NCBI GenBank assembly: GCA_963805915.1
Contig: CAWDWD010000021.1
Location: 124,001-188,000 of the forward strand
DNA from: JAEULH01 sp963805915
GTDB lineage: Bacteria > Pseudomonadota > Alphaproteobacteria > Rhodospirillales > Defluviicoccaceae
Length of the DNA stretch: 64,000 nucleotides
Direction of reading: 5' to 3'
Shown here one piece after another: positions 18,520 through 28,159 of this stretch. The translations under genes and the position numbers were made by a program. Every line of letters begins with the position of its first letter. The stretch's first letter is position 1. Below the pieces are notes generated by a model that saw nothing but the letters and a program-made list of their open reading frames with translations, was not told the origin of the DNA and did not search any database.

Positions 18520-19518
18520 ATGAGCAAATCCGTGCTCATTGCGCTTGGCGGCGGCGGATTGAGTGCCGTCGCCTCCCTGGCGGCGCAGCTTGGGCTGCCC
18601 GGAGCCTTTGTGCTCGCCTGCTTCGCGCCGCTGCCGTTGTTCACCGTCGGCCTGGCTCTCGGACCGAAGGCCGCGGCAATCGCGGCCGTCGCCGGAATCG
18701 CCGTGGCGATGGCGATCGCGGGCGCGGCGGCGGGCGGGGTTTTCGCCGGGTTGCACGCCGTGCCCGCATGGCTGGTGGTGCGCCAAGCGCTCCTGGTGAG
18801 CGGGTCGAGCGGTGGCGCCGCGCATGGCGCATCAGCCGCGAGCACGACCGCGCCTTTCAGCGGACCGGCCGCCGATCCCGCGGGGGGCGGTCGGGCCATT
18901 GGGGTGATTCTGGCTTCGCTGGCGGTCATGGCGGCGGCGCTCGGCTGCGTTGTCGCCATAACCAGCAGCGGGGAAGGCGGGATCGAAGCGTCCATCCGCG
19001 ATGTCCTCGGCGCGGCGGTGACGGCGACGATGACGAGCCTGCCGGCCGAGACCCGCGACGGTTTCGTTCAGTCGGCGGCGCCCTATTTCGTCGGCCTGTT
19101 CGGCATCACCTGGCAGCTTCTGATCGCCGGCAACGGGGTTTTGGCGCAAAAAATCGTCAGCGGCCGAGGTTTGAACGCGCGGCCCACGCCCGCCTACTCG
19201 GCCCTGAGCCTGCCCGACTGGTTGGCCTGGCCGCTGGTCGGCGCGGCGGCGATCGCGCTGGTCGGTAGCGGCGATATCCAGTATCTGGCCCGCAACGTCG
19301 CGCTGATCCTGGCCGCGCCTTATTTCTTCCTCGGTCTTGCGGTCGTCCATGCCGTGGCCCGACAAAGCCGTGCGCCGGGGCTGTTCCTGGCGGCGTTCTA
19401 CGTAACCTTTCTTGTGTTCATGGTCGTCGCGGGCGTGATCGTGGCCGGCGTCGGCATGATCGAGCAATGGGCGGGACTGCGCCATCGCATCGCGCCGCCA
19501 CCGGTTCCAAAGGAGTAA
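18520..19518 (+). CDS. DUF2232 family integral membrane protein
   Basis: The 332-residue protein has about eight hydrophobic segments (for example SVLIALGGGGLSAVASLAAQL, ALVGSGDIQYLARNVALILA, FYVTFLVFMVVAGVIVAGVG). DUF2232 membrane proteins sit between rpsR and rplI in many Alphaproteobacteria, the same place as here. The ATG at 18520 follows CGGAGG about 12 bases upstream. Biochemical role unknown; some distant relatives are called transporters. Confidence 0.85.
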   Translation: MSKSVLIALGGGGLSAVASLAAQLGLPGAFVLACFAPLPLFTVGLALGPKAAAIAAVAGIAVAMAIAGAAAGGVFAGLHAVPAWLVVRQALLVSGSSGGAAHGASAASTTAPFSGPAADPAGGGRAIGVILASLAVMAAALGCVVAITSSGEGGIEASIRDVLGAAVTATMTSLPAETRDGFVQSAAPYFVGLFGITWQLLIAGNGVLAQKIVSGRGLNARPTPAYSALSLPDWLAWPLVGAAAIALVGSGDIQYLARNVALILAAPYFFLGLAVVHAVARQSRAPGLFLAAFYVTFLVFMVVAGVIVAGVGMIEQWAGLRHRIAPPPVPKE

Positions 19519-19522
19519 GAGC

Positions 19523-20143
19523 ATGCAAGTGATTTTGCTGGAGCGCGTTGAGAAGCTTGGGCAAATGGGTGAGGTCGTCCGGGTCAAGCCGGGTTACGCC
19601 CGCAACTACTTAATTCCCCAGCGCAAGGCGGCGCCGTCAACCGAGGAGAACAAGAAGCGGTTCGATGCTCAGCGGGCGCAGCTTGAGGCCAAGAACCTGG
19701 AGCGGCGCGGCGAGGCCGAAGCGGTCGCTGCGAAGCTCGAGGGATTGAGCGTGATGTTGATCCGCCAAGCCGGCGATAGCGGCCAGCTCTACGGCTCGGC
19801 CAACGCCGCCGATATCGCGGCGGCGGTAACCGCCGCCGGCTTCACCGTGGGCCGTTCGCAGATCCGGCTCAATCAACCGATCAAATCACTTGGGCTGCAC
19901 ACCGTCTCCATTTCTCTGCACCCGGAAGTGGCCGTCGCGGTTCAGGTCAACGTCGCGCGCACGCTCGAGGAGGCGGAGATCCAGGCGGGCGGTGGCGATG
20001 CAACGGCCCTTGTCCGCGATGTCGAAGACAGCGAGGCCTTTCGCGGGACCTTCGGCCGTGACGAGGAGTTCGGCCCAGGAGAGGATGGCGCAGAAGAGGA
20101 TTACGCCGGCGAGGCGGACGCACGCCGAGAGACGCCGAGTTAG
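19523..20143 (+). CDS. rplI: 50S ribosomal protein L9
   Basis: The N-terminal L9 domain is unmistakable (MQVILLERVEKLGQMGEVV, VKPGYARNYLIPQRKA), followed by the long connecting helix and the C-terminal RNA-binding domain (LYGSANAADIAAAV, IKSLGLHTVSISLHPEV). At 206 residues it exceeds the 150-residue bacterial norm through an acidic tail, as often in Alphaproteobacteria. AAGGAG lies immediately before the start. Confidence 0.96.
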   Translation: MQVILLERVEKLGQMGEVVRVKPGYARNYLIPQRKAAPSTEENKKRFDAQRAQLEAKNLERRGEAEAVAAKLEGLSVMLIRQAGDSGQLYGSANAADIAAAVTAAGFTVGRSQIRLNQPIKSLGLHTVSISLHPEVAVAVQVNVARTLEEAEIQAGGGDATALVRDVEDSEAFRGTFGRDEEFGPGEDGAEEDYAGEADARRETPS

Positions 20144-20165
20144 GCGAGCGCAAGGTCGAGAAAAG

Positions 20166-20188
20166 GGGGCGCCTTACGGTTACGCCCC
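20166..20188 (+). terminator. Possible hairpin downstream of rplI
   Basis: GGGGCG and CGCCCC form a stem around 11 bases, 23 bases after the rplI stop. There is no T-run, so this may be a weak or Rho-assisted terminator. Confidence 0.3.
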
Positions 20189-20313
20189 GGCCGCGGCCGA
20201 GACGCCCATCTTGCCTAATCGAATTCGATGACAGTTCGATGACGGACAGGCTGGGAACCGAAGCGCGCCGCTGTCGTTAGTTAAGGAGAGACTTCTGGGA
20301 GTGGAGGGCTGAA

Positions 20314-21552
20314 ATGTTGCTCGCTCGGTTCCTCAAGCGGTTCATCCAGGTCGGCCGGCTAACGGTCATTGACGCCAACGAGACACGACACGTCTTCCGG
20401 GGTCACGATGGTCCGTCCGTCACCATCCGCCTCCACAACCGGGCGCTGCATTGGAAGTTATTCATTCGCCCGGACGTCTACGCCGGCGAAGCGTACATGG
20501 ACGGACTGCTCACGGTCGAGGACGCCAGCCTCTACGATTTCCTCGATCTGGTCGGCCGCAACGTGACCGCCGCCAACAGGGACCCTTTCGACGGCTGGAT
20601 GCGACGGCTCGATGTCGCTCTGCGGCGGGCGCAGCAATTCAATCCGATCCGGCGCGCCCGGCGCAACGTCGCCCATCATTACGACCTATCGGGAGCGCTC
20701 TACCGCCTGTTCCTCGACGTCGACCAGCAATACTCGTGCGCTTATTTCGTCGATGGCGATGAATCGATCGACCAGGCCCAGGCGCAGAAGCGCCGACACA
20801 TCGCGGCGAAGCTGCTGCTCGAGCCGGGACAAACGGTCCTCGACATCGGCTCGGGCTGGGGCGGCCTCGGCTTGTATCTGGCCCAGCAGGCGGATGCGCG
20901 GGTTACCGGCATCACCCTTTCAAACGAGCAGCTGACGACCGCCCAGGCTCGGGCGGAGCAAGCCCGCCTCGGTGATCGGGTGGAGTTCGCCCTGCGCGAC
21001 TACCGCGAGCAGGAGGGTATCTTCGACCGGATCGTTTCGGTCGGGATGTTCGAGCATGTCGGCGTCAACCATTATGGCGCGTTCTTCTCGGTTCTCCGCG
21101 ACCGGCTGGCCGACGACGGCGTCGCCCTGCTCCACACAATCGGGAAGATGGATGTCCCGGGCAGCACCAACCCGTGGATTCGCAAGTACATCTTCCCTGG
21201 TGGCTACACGCCCGCGTTGTCCGAGGTGATGACCGCCGCCGAGCGCGCCGGCCTGTGGGTCACCGACATCGAGATCCTCCGCCTGCACTATGCCTATACG
21301 TTGCGCCACTGGCGTGAGCGTTTCGAGGCCAACCGGGCGGCGGCGGCGGAGCTTTACGATGAGCGGTTCTGCCGGATGTGGGAATTCTATCTCGCCGCCA
21401 GCGAGATCTCGTTTCGCTATCTGCGCTGTGTGGTGTTCCAGATACAGTTGGCCAAACGCGTGGACGTCGTGCCGGTGACGCGCGATTACATCGCCAAGGC
21501 CGAGCGCGCGCTGGCTGCTGCCGAGAGCCGGAGCCGCGAGGAAGCCGCCTGA
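20314..21552 (+). CDS. cfa: Cyclopropane-fatty-acyl-phospholipid synthase
   Basis: Cfa transfers a methylene from S-adenosylmethionine to unsaturated phospholipid acyl chains. The 412-residue length is typical. Visible features: the N-terminal lipid-binding part (LHNRALHWKLFIRPDVYAGE), NVAHHYDLSGALYRLFLD, YSCAYF, the SAM site VLDIGSGWGGLGLYLA at about residue 178, and GMFEHVGVNHYGAFF. Cyclopropanation protects membranes against acid and stationary-phase stress. It stands alone between rplI and dnaB. Confidence 0.93.
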   Translation: MLLARFLKRFIQVGRLTVIDANETRHVFRGHDGPSVTIRLHNRALHWKLFIRPDVYAGEAYMDGLLTVEDASLYDFLDLVGRNVTAANRDPFDGWMRRLDVALRRAQQFNPIRRARRNVAHHYDLSGALYRLFLDVDQQYSCAYFVDGDESIDQAQAQKRRHIAAKLLLEPGQTVLDIGSGWGGLGLYLAQQADARVTGITLSNEQLTTAQARAEQARLGDRVEFALRDYREQEGIFDRIVSVGMFEHVGVNHYGAFFSVLRDRLADDGVALLHTIGKMDVPGSTNPWIRKYIFPGGYTPALSEVMTAAERAGLWVTDIEILRLHYAYTLRHWRERFEANRAAAAELYDERFCRMWEFYLAASEISFRYLRCVVFQIQLAKRVDVVPVTRDYIAKAERALAAAESRSREEAA

Positions 21553-21601
21553 GCCGGTCCCGGTTCAGGTTCGTCGCCGCACCGGCCGGCCGGCCGGGCA
21601 G

Positions 21602-21633
21602 TTATCCACAGGGTTATCCCAGGTTATTCAGGT
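21602..21633 (+). promoter_or_regulatory. Cluster of DnaA-box-like sites upstream of dnaB
   Basis: TTATCCACA at 21602 matches the strong DnaA box consensus exactly. It is followed by TTATCCCAG (21614) and TTATTCAGG (21625), giving three same-strand sites spaced 11-12 bases, about one helical turn. They lie about 90-120 bases before the dnaB start. Role (DnaA-controlled promoter or a loading site) is inferred. Confidence 0.5.
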
Positions 21634-21719
21634 TTATGCCCGCAACCTTCGCCGCAGGGCCGGGTGGGGCGAAACTATACCCGCTGGTTTAGTTTTCCAC
21701 AATTTGTCGGCGGTTCCGC

Positions 21720-23264
21720 ATGGCGTATTGTCACGCGATGACCAGTCAGCTCACCGCGCCCCGCCCCGACGATATCGACGATTTCGCTTCCGGGCTGCCG
21801 GCCTTCCGCCGCGTTCCGCACAACATCGAAGCCGAAATGGCGCTGCTCGGCGCCATTCTGGTGTCCCCGCGCGCCTATGAGCGGGTCGCCGATTTTCTCC
21901 GCCAGGACCATTTCGCGCTGGCCGAGCACCGCCAGATCTTCGAGGCCTGTTCGCGCCTTGTCGAACGCGGCCAGCTCGCCGATCCGGTCACGCTGAAGTC
22001 GCATCTCGATCAGGCCGGGGGCCTCGCCGAAGTCGGCGGTCCGGCCTACCTCAACCGGCTGGTCGACTGCGCCGTCACCGTCATCAACGCCGGCGAGTAT
22101 GGCCGGCTGGTCTATGATCTTTACCTGCGCCGCGAGCTGATCGGAATCGGCGAGGATGTGGTCAATCGGGCCTACGGCGGCGATCTCGATGAGCAGGCCA
22201 CCACCCAGATCGAAATCGCCGAACAGAGCCTCTACGATCTGGCGAGCCGGGGCAGTTACGACGGCGGCTTCGAGGCCTTTGCGGCAACCATGACCGCCGC
22301 GATCAAGATGGCCGAGGTCGCGCACAAGCGTCAGGGCCAGGTCAGCGGCGTTTCGACCGGGCTGCGCGACCTGGACGCCAAGCTGGGCGGACTGCACCCG
22401 TCCGATATGGTGATCCTTGCCGGCCGGCCGTCGATGGGCAAGACCGCGCTGGCCACCAACATCGCCTTCAGCGCGGCGCGGCGCTACAGCGTCGAACGCG
22501 GCGAGGACGGCAAGGGGGAGGCCGTTGACGGCGCCGTCGTCGGCTTTTTCTCGCTGGAAATGTCGGCCGAGCAGTTGGCCACCCGGGTGCTCGCCGAACA
22601 GACTAAGATCCCGTCGGACAAGATCCGCCGCGGCATGGTCGCCAACGACAAGTTTACCGATCTGGTGCTGGCCAGCCGCGAGCTTCAGCGCCTGCCCATC
22701 TTCATCGACGACACCCCGGCCCTGTCGATCAGCGCGATGCGGACCCGCGCTCGGCGGCTGCAGCGCCAGCATGGGCTCGGCCTGATCGTTATCGACTATT
22801 TGCAGCTCATCGCGCCTTCGGGCGGGTCGCGCCATGAAAATAGGGTCCAGGAGCTGTCGGAAATCACGCGTGGCCTCAAGGCGATGGCCAAGGACCTCAA
22901 CGTCCCGGTTCTGGCGCTGTCGCAGCTTTCGCGCGCGGTCGAGCAACGCGAGGACAAGCGGCCGCAACTGGCGGACCTGCGCGAATCCGGAACGATCGAG
23001 CAGGACTTCGACGTGGTCATGTTCATTTTCCGCGAACAGTATTATCTTGAACGCGCCGAGCCCGTGCAGAAAGCCGATGAATCCCAGCAGAAGTTCAACG
23101 AACGCTACGCCGCCTGGACCGAGCGGTGCCATGACGCCGCCAACAAGGCGGAAGTCATGATCGCCAAGCAGCGGCACGGCCCCATCGGCAATGTCAAACT
23201 GTTCTTCGAAGGCGAATTCACCCGCTTCGGCGATCTCGAAACGCGCAACCTGCCGGGTGCTTGA
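21720..23264 (+). CDS. dnaB: Replicative DNA helicase DnaB
   Basis: DnaB is the hexameric helicase that unwinds DNA at the replication fork. The N-terminal domain (VPHNIEAEMALLGAILVSP) is followed by the RecA-like motor with Walker A GRPSMGKTALATNIAF at about residue 235, GFFSLEMSAEQLATRVL, and LIVIDYLQLIAPSG. The DLRESGTIEQDFDVVMFIFRE block near the end is typical. An alternative start at 21738 (MTSQLTAP) is equally possible. An unusual GEDGKGEAVDG insert lies before the GFFSLEM motif. alr follows after three bases. Confidence 0.96.
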   Translation: MAYCHAMTSQLTAPRPDDIDDFASGLPAFRRVPHNIEAEMALLGAILVSPRAYERVADFLRQDHFALAEHRQIFEACSRLVERGQLADPVTLKSHLDQAGGLAEVGGPAYLNRLVDCAVTVINAGEYGRLVYDLYLRRELIGIGEDVVNRAYGGDLDEQATTQIEIAEQSLYDLASRGSYDGGFEAFAATMTAAIKMAEVAHKRQGQVSGVSTGLRDLDAKLGGLHPSDMVILAGRPSMGKTALATNIAFSAARRYSVERGEDGKGEAVDGAVVGFFSLEMSAEQLATRVLAEQTKIPSDKIRRGMVANDKFTDLVLASRELQRLPIFIDDTPALSISAMRTRARRLQRQHGLGLIVIDYLQLIAPSGGSRHENRVQELSEITRGLKAMAKDLNVPVLALSQLSRAVEQREDKRPQLADLRESGTIEQDFDVVMFIFREQYYLERAEPVQKADESQQKFNERYAAWTERCHDAANKAEVMIAKQRHGPIGNVKLFFEGEFTRFGDLETRNLPGA

Positions 23265-23267
23265 TCA

Positions 23268-24398
23268 TTGAGCTCCGCGGCCGCGCGCGCCGGCGCCATT
23301 CTGACCATCGACCTCGACGCCATCGTCGCCAACTGGCGCCGGCTCTGTCGCCGCGCGGCCCCGGCCGAGTGCGCCGCCGTGGTCAAGGCCGATGCCTATG
23401 GCCTGGGTGTCGCGCCGGTCGCCGCGGCGCTGGCCGCGGCGGGGTGCCGGACCTTCTTCGTCGCCTGCATCAACGAGGGAATCGCCTTGCGCCCGATCGT
23501 GGGCGGCGCCGACATCTACGTGTTGGCCGGCGCGCCTCGGGGGGCGGAGCTGGACTGTGTCCGTCATCGCCTGCGCCCGGTGCTCAACGGCCTCGCCGAC
23601 ATCGAGGCCTGGAGCGCGGCTGTGCGCGGCGCCGGCGATGGACCGGGCGCGGCCTTGCACCTCGATACCGGCATGTCCCGGCTGGGCCTGAGCGCCGAGG
23701 AGCAGGCCCGGCTTGCGGCGCAACCGGAGCGGCTCGCGGGGGTCGATATCGCCTGCGTCATGAGCCACCTCGCTTGCGCCGATCAGCCGGATCATCCGAC
23801 AAACGCCGCCCAGCGCGAGGCGTTTGCGCGCATTCGCCGAAGCTGGCCGGCAACGCCGACGTCCTTCGCGGCCTCGTCCGGACTCTTCCTTGATGCGCGG
23901 TATCACGGCGATTTGTGTCGTCCAGGCGCCGCGCTCTACGGCCTTGCGCCGATTGCGAACCATCCTAATCCGATGGCGCAAGTGGTTCAACTGCAAGGCA
24001 GAATCCTTCAGGTCCGCGAGATTGACAGTGGCATGAGCGTTGGCTATGGTTCGACCCATCGCGCCGGACAACGCGAACGTATCGTCACGGTTGCGGTCGG
24101 CTACGCGGACGGCTACCTCCGTTCCCTCGGCAACCGAGGCCATGCCTTTATCGGCGATTTCCGCATACCCCTGGTCGGACGGGTGTCGATGGACCTGATC
24201 ACTTTCGACGCGACCGCGGTGCCCGACGCGCTGGTTCAGCCCGGCGGCATGGTCGAACTGATCGGTCCGCGCCAGTCGGTTGGAGACGTTGCCGCCGATG
24301 CCGGCACCATCGGCTATGAAATCCTGACCAGCCTCGGCGCGCGCTACCACCGCGTTTATCTTGGCGGTGGCGCCGAGCGCGCCTCGACCGGCGGATGA
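23268..24398 (+). CDS. alr: Alanine racemase
   Basis: Alr interconverts L- and D-alanine with PLP, supplying peptidoglycan. The catalytic lysine is in AAVVKADAYGLG (about residue 39) and the catalytic tyrosine in SVGYGSTHRA (about 260). DTGMSRLGL, MSHLACAD and VSMDLITFD are further family blocks. It starts at a TTG three bases after dnaB, implying coupled translation. Length 376 is normal. Confidence 0.95.
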   Translation: MSSAAARAGAILTIDLDAIVANWRRLCRRAAPAECAAVVKADAYGLGVAPVAAALAAAGCRTFFVACINEGIALRPIVGGADIYVLAGAPRGAELDCVRHRLRPVLNGLADIEAWSAAVRGAGDGPGAALHLDTGMSRLGLSAEEQARLAAQPERLAGVDIACVMSHLACADQPDHPTNAAQREAFARIRRSWPATPTSFAASSGLFLDARYHGDLCRPGAALYGLAPIANHPNPMAQVVQLQGRILQVREIDSGMSVGYGSTHRAGQRERIVTVAVGYADGYLRSLGNRGHAFIGDFRIPLVGRVSMDLITFDATAVPDALVQPGGMVELIGPRQSVGDVAADAGTIGYEILTSLGARYHRVYLGGGAERASTGG

Positions 24399-24405
24399 GA
24401 GCACG

Positions 24406-25179
24406 ATGAAAGCCCTCCGGCTCATCGGCCACGTCGTGATCGAGCTCCTCGCAACCATCGGCCGCATCGTCATTTTCGCCGGCGCCGGCGTGAGCCATTG
24501 CATCCGCCCGCCGTTCTACTGGCGCAGCCTTGGCCGCCAACTTGTCGAGATCGGCTACTACTCGCTCCCGGTGGTCGGCCTGACGGCGATCTTCACCGGC
24601 ATGGTCCTGGCACTGCAAAGCTACACCGGCTTTTCGCGTTTTTCGGCCGAGGGCGCGGTCGCGAACGTCGTCGTCATCTCGATCACCCGCGAGCTCGGGC
24701 CGGTCCTGGCGGGACTGATGGTCGCCGGCCGCATCGGCGCGTCGATGGCCGCCGAGATCGGAACCATGCGCGTCACCGAGCAGATCGACGCTCTGACCAC
24801 GCTGTCAACCAACCCGATGAAGTACATGGTCGCCCCACGGCTTCTTGCCGGGGTCATGATGCTGCCGCTGCTGGTCATCATCGCCGACATCATCGGGGTC
24901 TTCGGCGGCTACCTGGTCGCGGTCTACAAACTGGGCTTCAATCCGGCCAACTACCTGCAAAACACATGGGACGCGATGCAGGCCCAAGATGTCGTCTCGG
25001 GTCTGGTTAAGGCCTCTGTGTTCGGCTTCATCATCACCCTGATGGGCTGCTACCACGGCTATACCTCTCGCGGCGGCGCGCAAGGTGTCGGCGCGGCAAC
25101 GACCAATGCGGTGGTCTCCTCGGCAATCCTGATCTTGTGCTTCGACTATATTCTCACCGAATTGTTTTTCTCGCGATGA
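24406..25179 (+). CDS. mlaE: MlaE-type phospholipid ABC transporter permease
   Basis: The 257-residue membrane protein carries the MlaE family blocks: VVGLTAIFTGMVLALQSY, SITRELGPVLAGLMVAGRIG, GTMRVTEQIDALTTLSTNP and a C-terminal CFDYILTELFF. MlaE with MlaF forms the inner-membrane core that moves phospholipids to or from the outer membrane. The ATG at 24406 is chosen over an upstream frame start because it matches the family N-terminus. It overlaps mlaF by four bases. Confidence 0.92.
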   Translation: MKALRLIGHVVIELLATIGRIVIFAGAGVSHCIRPPFYWRSLGRQLVEIGYYSLPVVGLTAIFTGMVLALQSYTGFSRFSAEGAVANVVVISITRELGPVLAGLMVAGRIGASMAAEIGTMRVTEQIDALTTLSTNPMKYMVAPRLLAGVMMLPLLVIIADIIGVFGGYLVAVYKLGFNPANYLQNTWDAMQAQDVVSGLVKASVFGFIITLMGCYHGYTSRGGAQGVGAATTNAVVSSAILILCFDYILTELFFSR

Positions 25180-25964
25180 CCGCGACGCAGACCCCGAAGC
25201 TGCCGAAAATCCGGATCCGGGACCTGCGCAAGTCGTTCGGCCCCAAGGTCGTCCTCGACGGTGTCGATCTCGATGTCGGCGCCGGCGAATCGGTGGTGGT
25301 GATCGGCGGCTCGGGCAGCGGGAAGTCGGTCCTGCTGAAGTGCGTCCTCGGCCTGCTGCGCGCCAATTCCGGCAGCATCATCATCGACGGCGAGGAAGTC
25401 GTCGGCGTTAGACCCTCGGTGCGCGAGTCGATCAACCGCAAGTTCGGTATGCTGTTTCAGGGCGGAGCGTTGTTCGACAGCCTGCCGGTTTGGGAAAACG
25501 TCGCCTTCGGACTGCTCGCGACCAAGCGCGCGGACCGCGATCAGGCGCGCGAGCTGGCCGTGGCCAAACTGGCCCAGGTCGGCCTCGACGCCGACGTGGC
25601 GGCGCTGTTTCCGGCCGAACTTTCCGGCGGCATGCAAAAGCGTGTCGCTTTGGCCCGCGCCATCGCCGCCGATCCCGAAATCATCTTCTTCGACGAGCCG
25701 ACCACCGGCCTCGATCCGATCATGGCCGACGTCATCAACGATCTCATCGTCAACATCACCCGCGACGCCGGGGTCAGCGCGCTGTCGATCACCCACGACA
25801 TGGCCAGCGCCCGCAAGATCGCCAACCGCGTCGCCATGCTGTATCAAGGCAGAATCATCTGGGCCGGGCCGGTCGCCGACATCGACAGCTCCGGAGACGA
25901 GCGTGTCGATCAGTTCATTCACGGACGCGCCGAAGGTCCAATAAAGATGGCGATCCGGGCGTAG
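25176..25964 (+). CDS. mlaF: MlaF-type ABC transporter ATPase
   Basis: The 262-residue ATPase has Walker A GGSGSGKSVLLK at about residue 44, the ABC signature LSGGMQKRVALARAIA, and Walker B IIFFDEPTTGLDP. It powers the MlaE permease. The ATG at 25176 overlaps the mlaE stop (ATGA). The usual MlaD substrate-binding gene does not follow; radA does, so MlaD must be elsewhere or is absent. Confidence 0.93.
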   Translation: MTATQTPKLPKIRIRDLRKSFGPKVVLDGVDLDVGAGESVVVIGGSGSGKSVLLKCVLGLLRANSGSIIIDGEEVVGVRPSVRESINRKFGMLFQGGALFDSLPVWENVAFGLLATKRADRDQARELAVAKLAQVGLDADVAALFPAELSGGMQKRVALARAIAADPEIIFFDEPTTGLDPIMADVINDLIVNITRDAGVSALSITHDMASARKIANRVAMLYQGRIIWAGPVADIDSSGDERVDQFIHGRAEGPIKMAIRA

Positions 25965-26087
25965 CCCCGCGACGACGCGGCCGCGCCGGGGCTATGTACT
26001 GGATCAAGTTTTCCGCCTTTGCCTAACACCATCCAAGGCGAGTTGATCTGGCCAGTTGGTCTGGCCGGGCGATGACGAGGACCTAGA

Positions 26088-27471
26088 GTGGCGCGGAGCG
26101 CGGCGACGTACGTTTGCCAGGAATGTGGTACCGCTCAACCCAAGTGGAGCGGCCAGTGCGACGGCTGCGGCGCATGGAACACCCTGATCGAGGAGGGCGC
26201 CGCCGACAGCGTGCCGAAGGGGCTTGGCGGCAAGCGCGGACGCAGGCTCGCCTTCTCCTCGCTCGCCGGTGATATCGTCGCCGTCGCGCGGCGGATCAGC
26301 GGTATCGGCGAGTTTGATCGCGTCACCGGCGGCGGGCTGGTTCCGGGCTCGGTATTGCTGATCGCCGGCGACCCGGGCATCGGCAAATCGACGCTGCTGC
26401 TTCAGGTCGCCGCCGCCTTGGCCGGCTCGGCGCGGTGCGCCTACATTTCCGGTGAGGAAGCCATCGATCAGCTCAAGCTCCGCGCCGACCGTCTGGCGCT
26501 GCGCGAAGCCCCCGTCGAGCTTGCCACCGCGACGTCGGTGCGCGATATCGCGGCCAGCCTTGACTCGGCCCACGCCCCCGATGTGGTGATCGTCGATTCC
26601 ATCCAAACGCTCTACATCGATTCGCTGGAGTCCGCGCCTGGCACCGTCGCCCAGGTTCGCGCGTCGGCTCAGGAACTGATCCGGCTGGCGAAGCGCCGCG
26701 GCTTCATTCTCCTGCTTGTCGGCCACGTCACCAAGGAAGGCCTGATCGCCGGCCCGCGCGTCCTCGAGCACATGGTCGACACGGTGCTCTACTTCGAAGG
26801 CGAGCGCGGCCATCAATTCCGGATTCTCCGCGCCGTCAAGAACCGGTTCGGCGCGACCGACGAAATCGGCGTCTTCGAGATGACCGACGCCGGGCTCAAG
26901 GAAGTCGCAAACCCATCGGCCCTGTTTCTCGCCGAACGCGAGCGCGATGTCTCCGGCGCCTGCGTTTTCGCCGGCATGGAAGGGACGCGGCCCGGTCCTG
27001 GTCGAGATCCAGGCCCTCAGTGCGCCGACGTCCCTGGGAACGCCGCGCCGCGCGGTGGTCGGCTGGGACGCGGGGCGGCTGGCCATGATCATGGCGGTAC
27101 TCGAGGCGCGCTGCGGGCTGGCGTTCGGCGCCGCCGACGTCTATCTCAACGTCGCCGGAGGCTTGAGGATCGGCGAGCCCGCGGCCGATCTGGCCGTTGC
27201 CGCGGCGTTGGCGTCGGCGCATTCGGGCCGCCCGCTACCATCGGATACCGTGGTGTTCGGCGAAGTCGGCCTCGCCGGCGAGGTTCGCGCCGTCGCGCGG
27301 GGGGATGCCAGGCTGAAGGAAGCCGCCAAGCTTGGTTTCGCGCGCGCCCTTGTGCCGCGGCGCAGCGGCAAGGGCGGGGTCGCGGGAATCAAGGTCGTTG
27401 AAATCGCTCACGTGATGGAGATGCTGGCGATGGTGCGCGGTCGGGCGAAGGAGAAGGCCGATCATGAATGA
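26088..27471 (+). CDS. radA: DNA repair protein RadA, one apparent frameshift
   Basis: RadA is a RecA-like branch-migration factor in recombinational repair. Starting at a GTG, it shows the N-terminal C4 zinc motif (YVCQECGTAQPKWSGQCDGC), Walker A GDPGIGKSTLLLQ at about residue 95 and the KNRFGATDEIGVFEM signature. Near 26989 the frame breaks: removing one C from a CCC run restores TRPVLVEIQALSAPTS and the Lon-like C-terminal domain, which ends at 27471 and overlaps cvpA by eight bases. The rest is intact, so a sequencing error is as likely as a real mutation. Confidence 0.92.
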
Positions 27472-28144
27472 GTTTCCGTTTACGGTTTTGGACCTGGTTG
27501 TCCTCGCGGTGCTGGCGATTTCCGCGCTGCTCGCGTTCCTGCGCGGCTTTGTCCACGAGGTTCTCGCGGTCGTGGCCTGGATCGGCGCCATCTTCGCGGT
27601 TTTCTACGGCCTGCCTTACGTCCGTCCCTATGCCCAGGACGTGATCACCAATCCGCTGATCGCCGATATCGCCGCCGGTGCGTTCATCTTCGTTGCCGCG
27701 CTCATCGTGCTGTCACTGCTGACCCGGCTCTTGACCAATCGGGTCAAGGGCAGCGCACTGAACGCGCTTGACCGCTCTCTCGGCTTCATCTTTGGCCTGG
27801 CCCGCGGCGCGGTACTCGTCTGTCTCGCCTATATTGCGCTGCAATGGATGATGCCGCCCGGCCGTCAGCCGGCGTGGCTCGCCGAGGCCCGCACTCAGCC
27901 GTTGTTGGCCAGCGGCGCCGATGCCCTGCGTGGGTTAGTGCCGAGCGAAACGCGCGAACGGACCGGCAACGCAGCCGATGATGTGCGTAATCGCGCGCGC
28001 GACGCGCTTGAATCACAGCGGATGATGCGCGACATCTTGAATCCACAGCCCAAGGGACCTCCGGTCGGGTCCCAACCGCCCGCCGAGGGTTATGGCGATG
28101 GGGAGCGTCGGGAACTAGAGCGTCTGCTCCAATCCAACCGCTGA
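27464..28144 (+). CDS. cvpA: CvpA family membrane protein
   Basis: This 226-residue protein has four predicted membrane segments (VLDLVVLAVLAISALLAFL, VLAVVAWIGAIFAVFYGL, DIAAGAFIFVAALIVLSLL, LGFIFGLARGAVLVCLAYI) and a polar C-terminal tail. CvpA was named for colicin V production and is commonly found just before purF, as here. Precise function is unclear, with links to envelope and bile-salt resistance. Its start overlaps radA. Confidence 0.92.
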   Translation: MNEFPFTVLDLVVLAVLAISALLAFLRGFVHEVLAVVAWIGAIFAVFYGLPYVRPYAQDVITNPLIADIAAGAFIFVAALIVLSLLTRLLTNRVKGSALNALDRSLGFIFGLARGAVLVCLAYIALQWMMPPGRQPAWLAEARTQPLLASGADALRGLVPSETRERTGNAADDVRNRARDALESQRMMRDILNPQPKGPPVGSQPPAEGYGDGERRELERLLQSNR

Positions 28145-28159
28145 CGGGACATATTGACC

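Noticed and set aside
21583..21596. GGCC-rich direct repeat upstream of dnaB
   Set aside because: Simple GC-rich repeat with no regulatory pattern; the DnaA boxes beside it are the informative signal.
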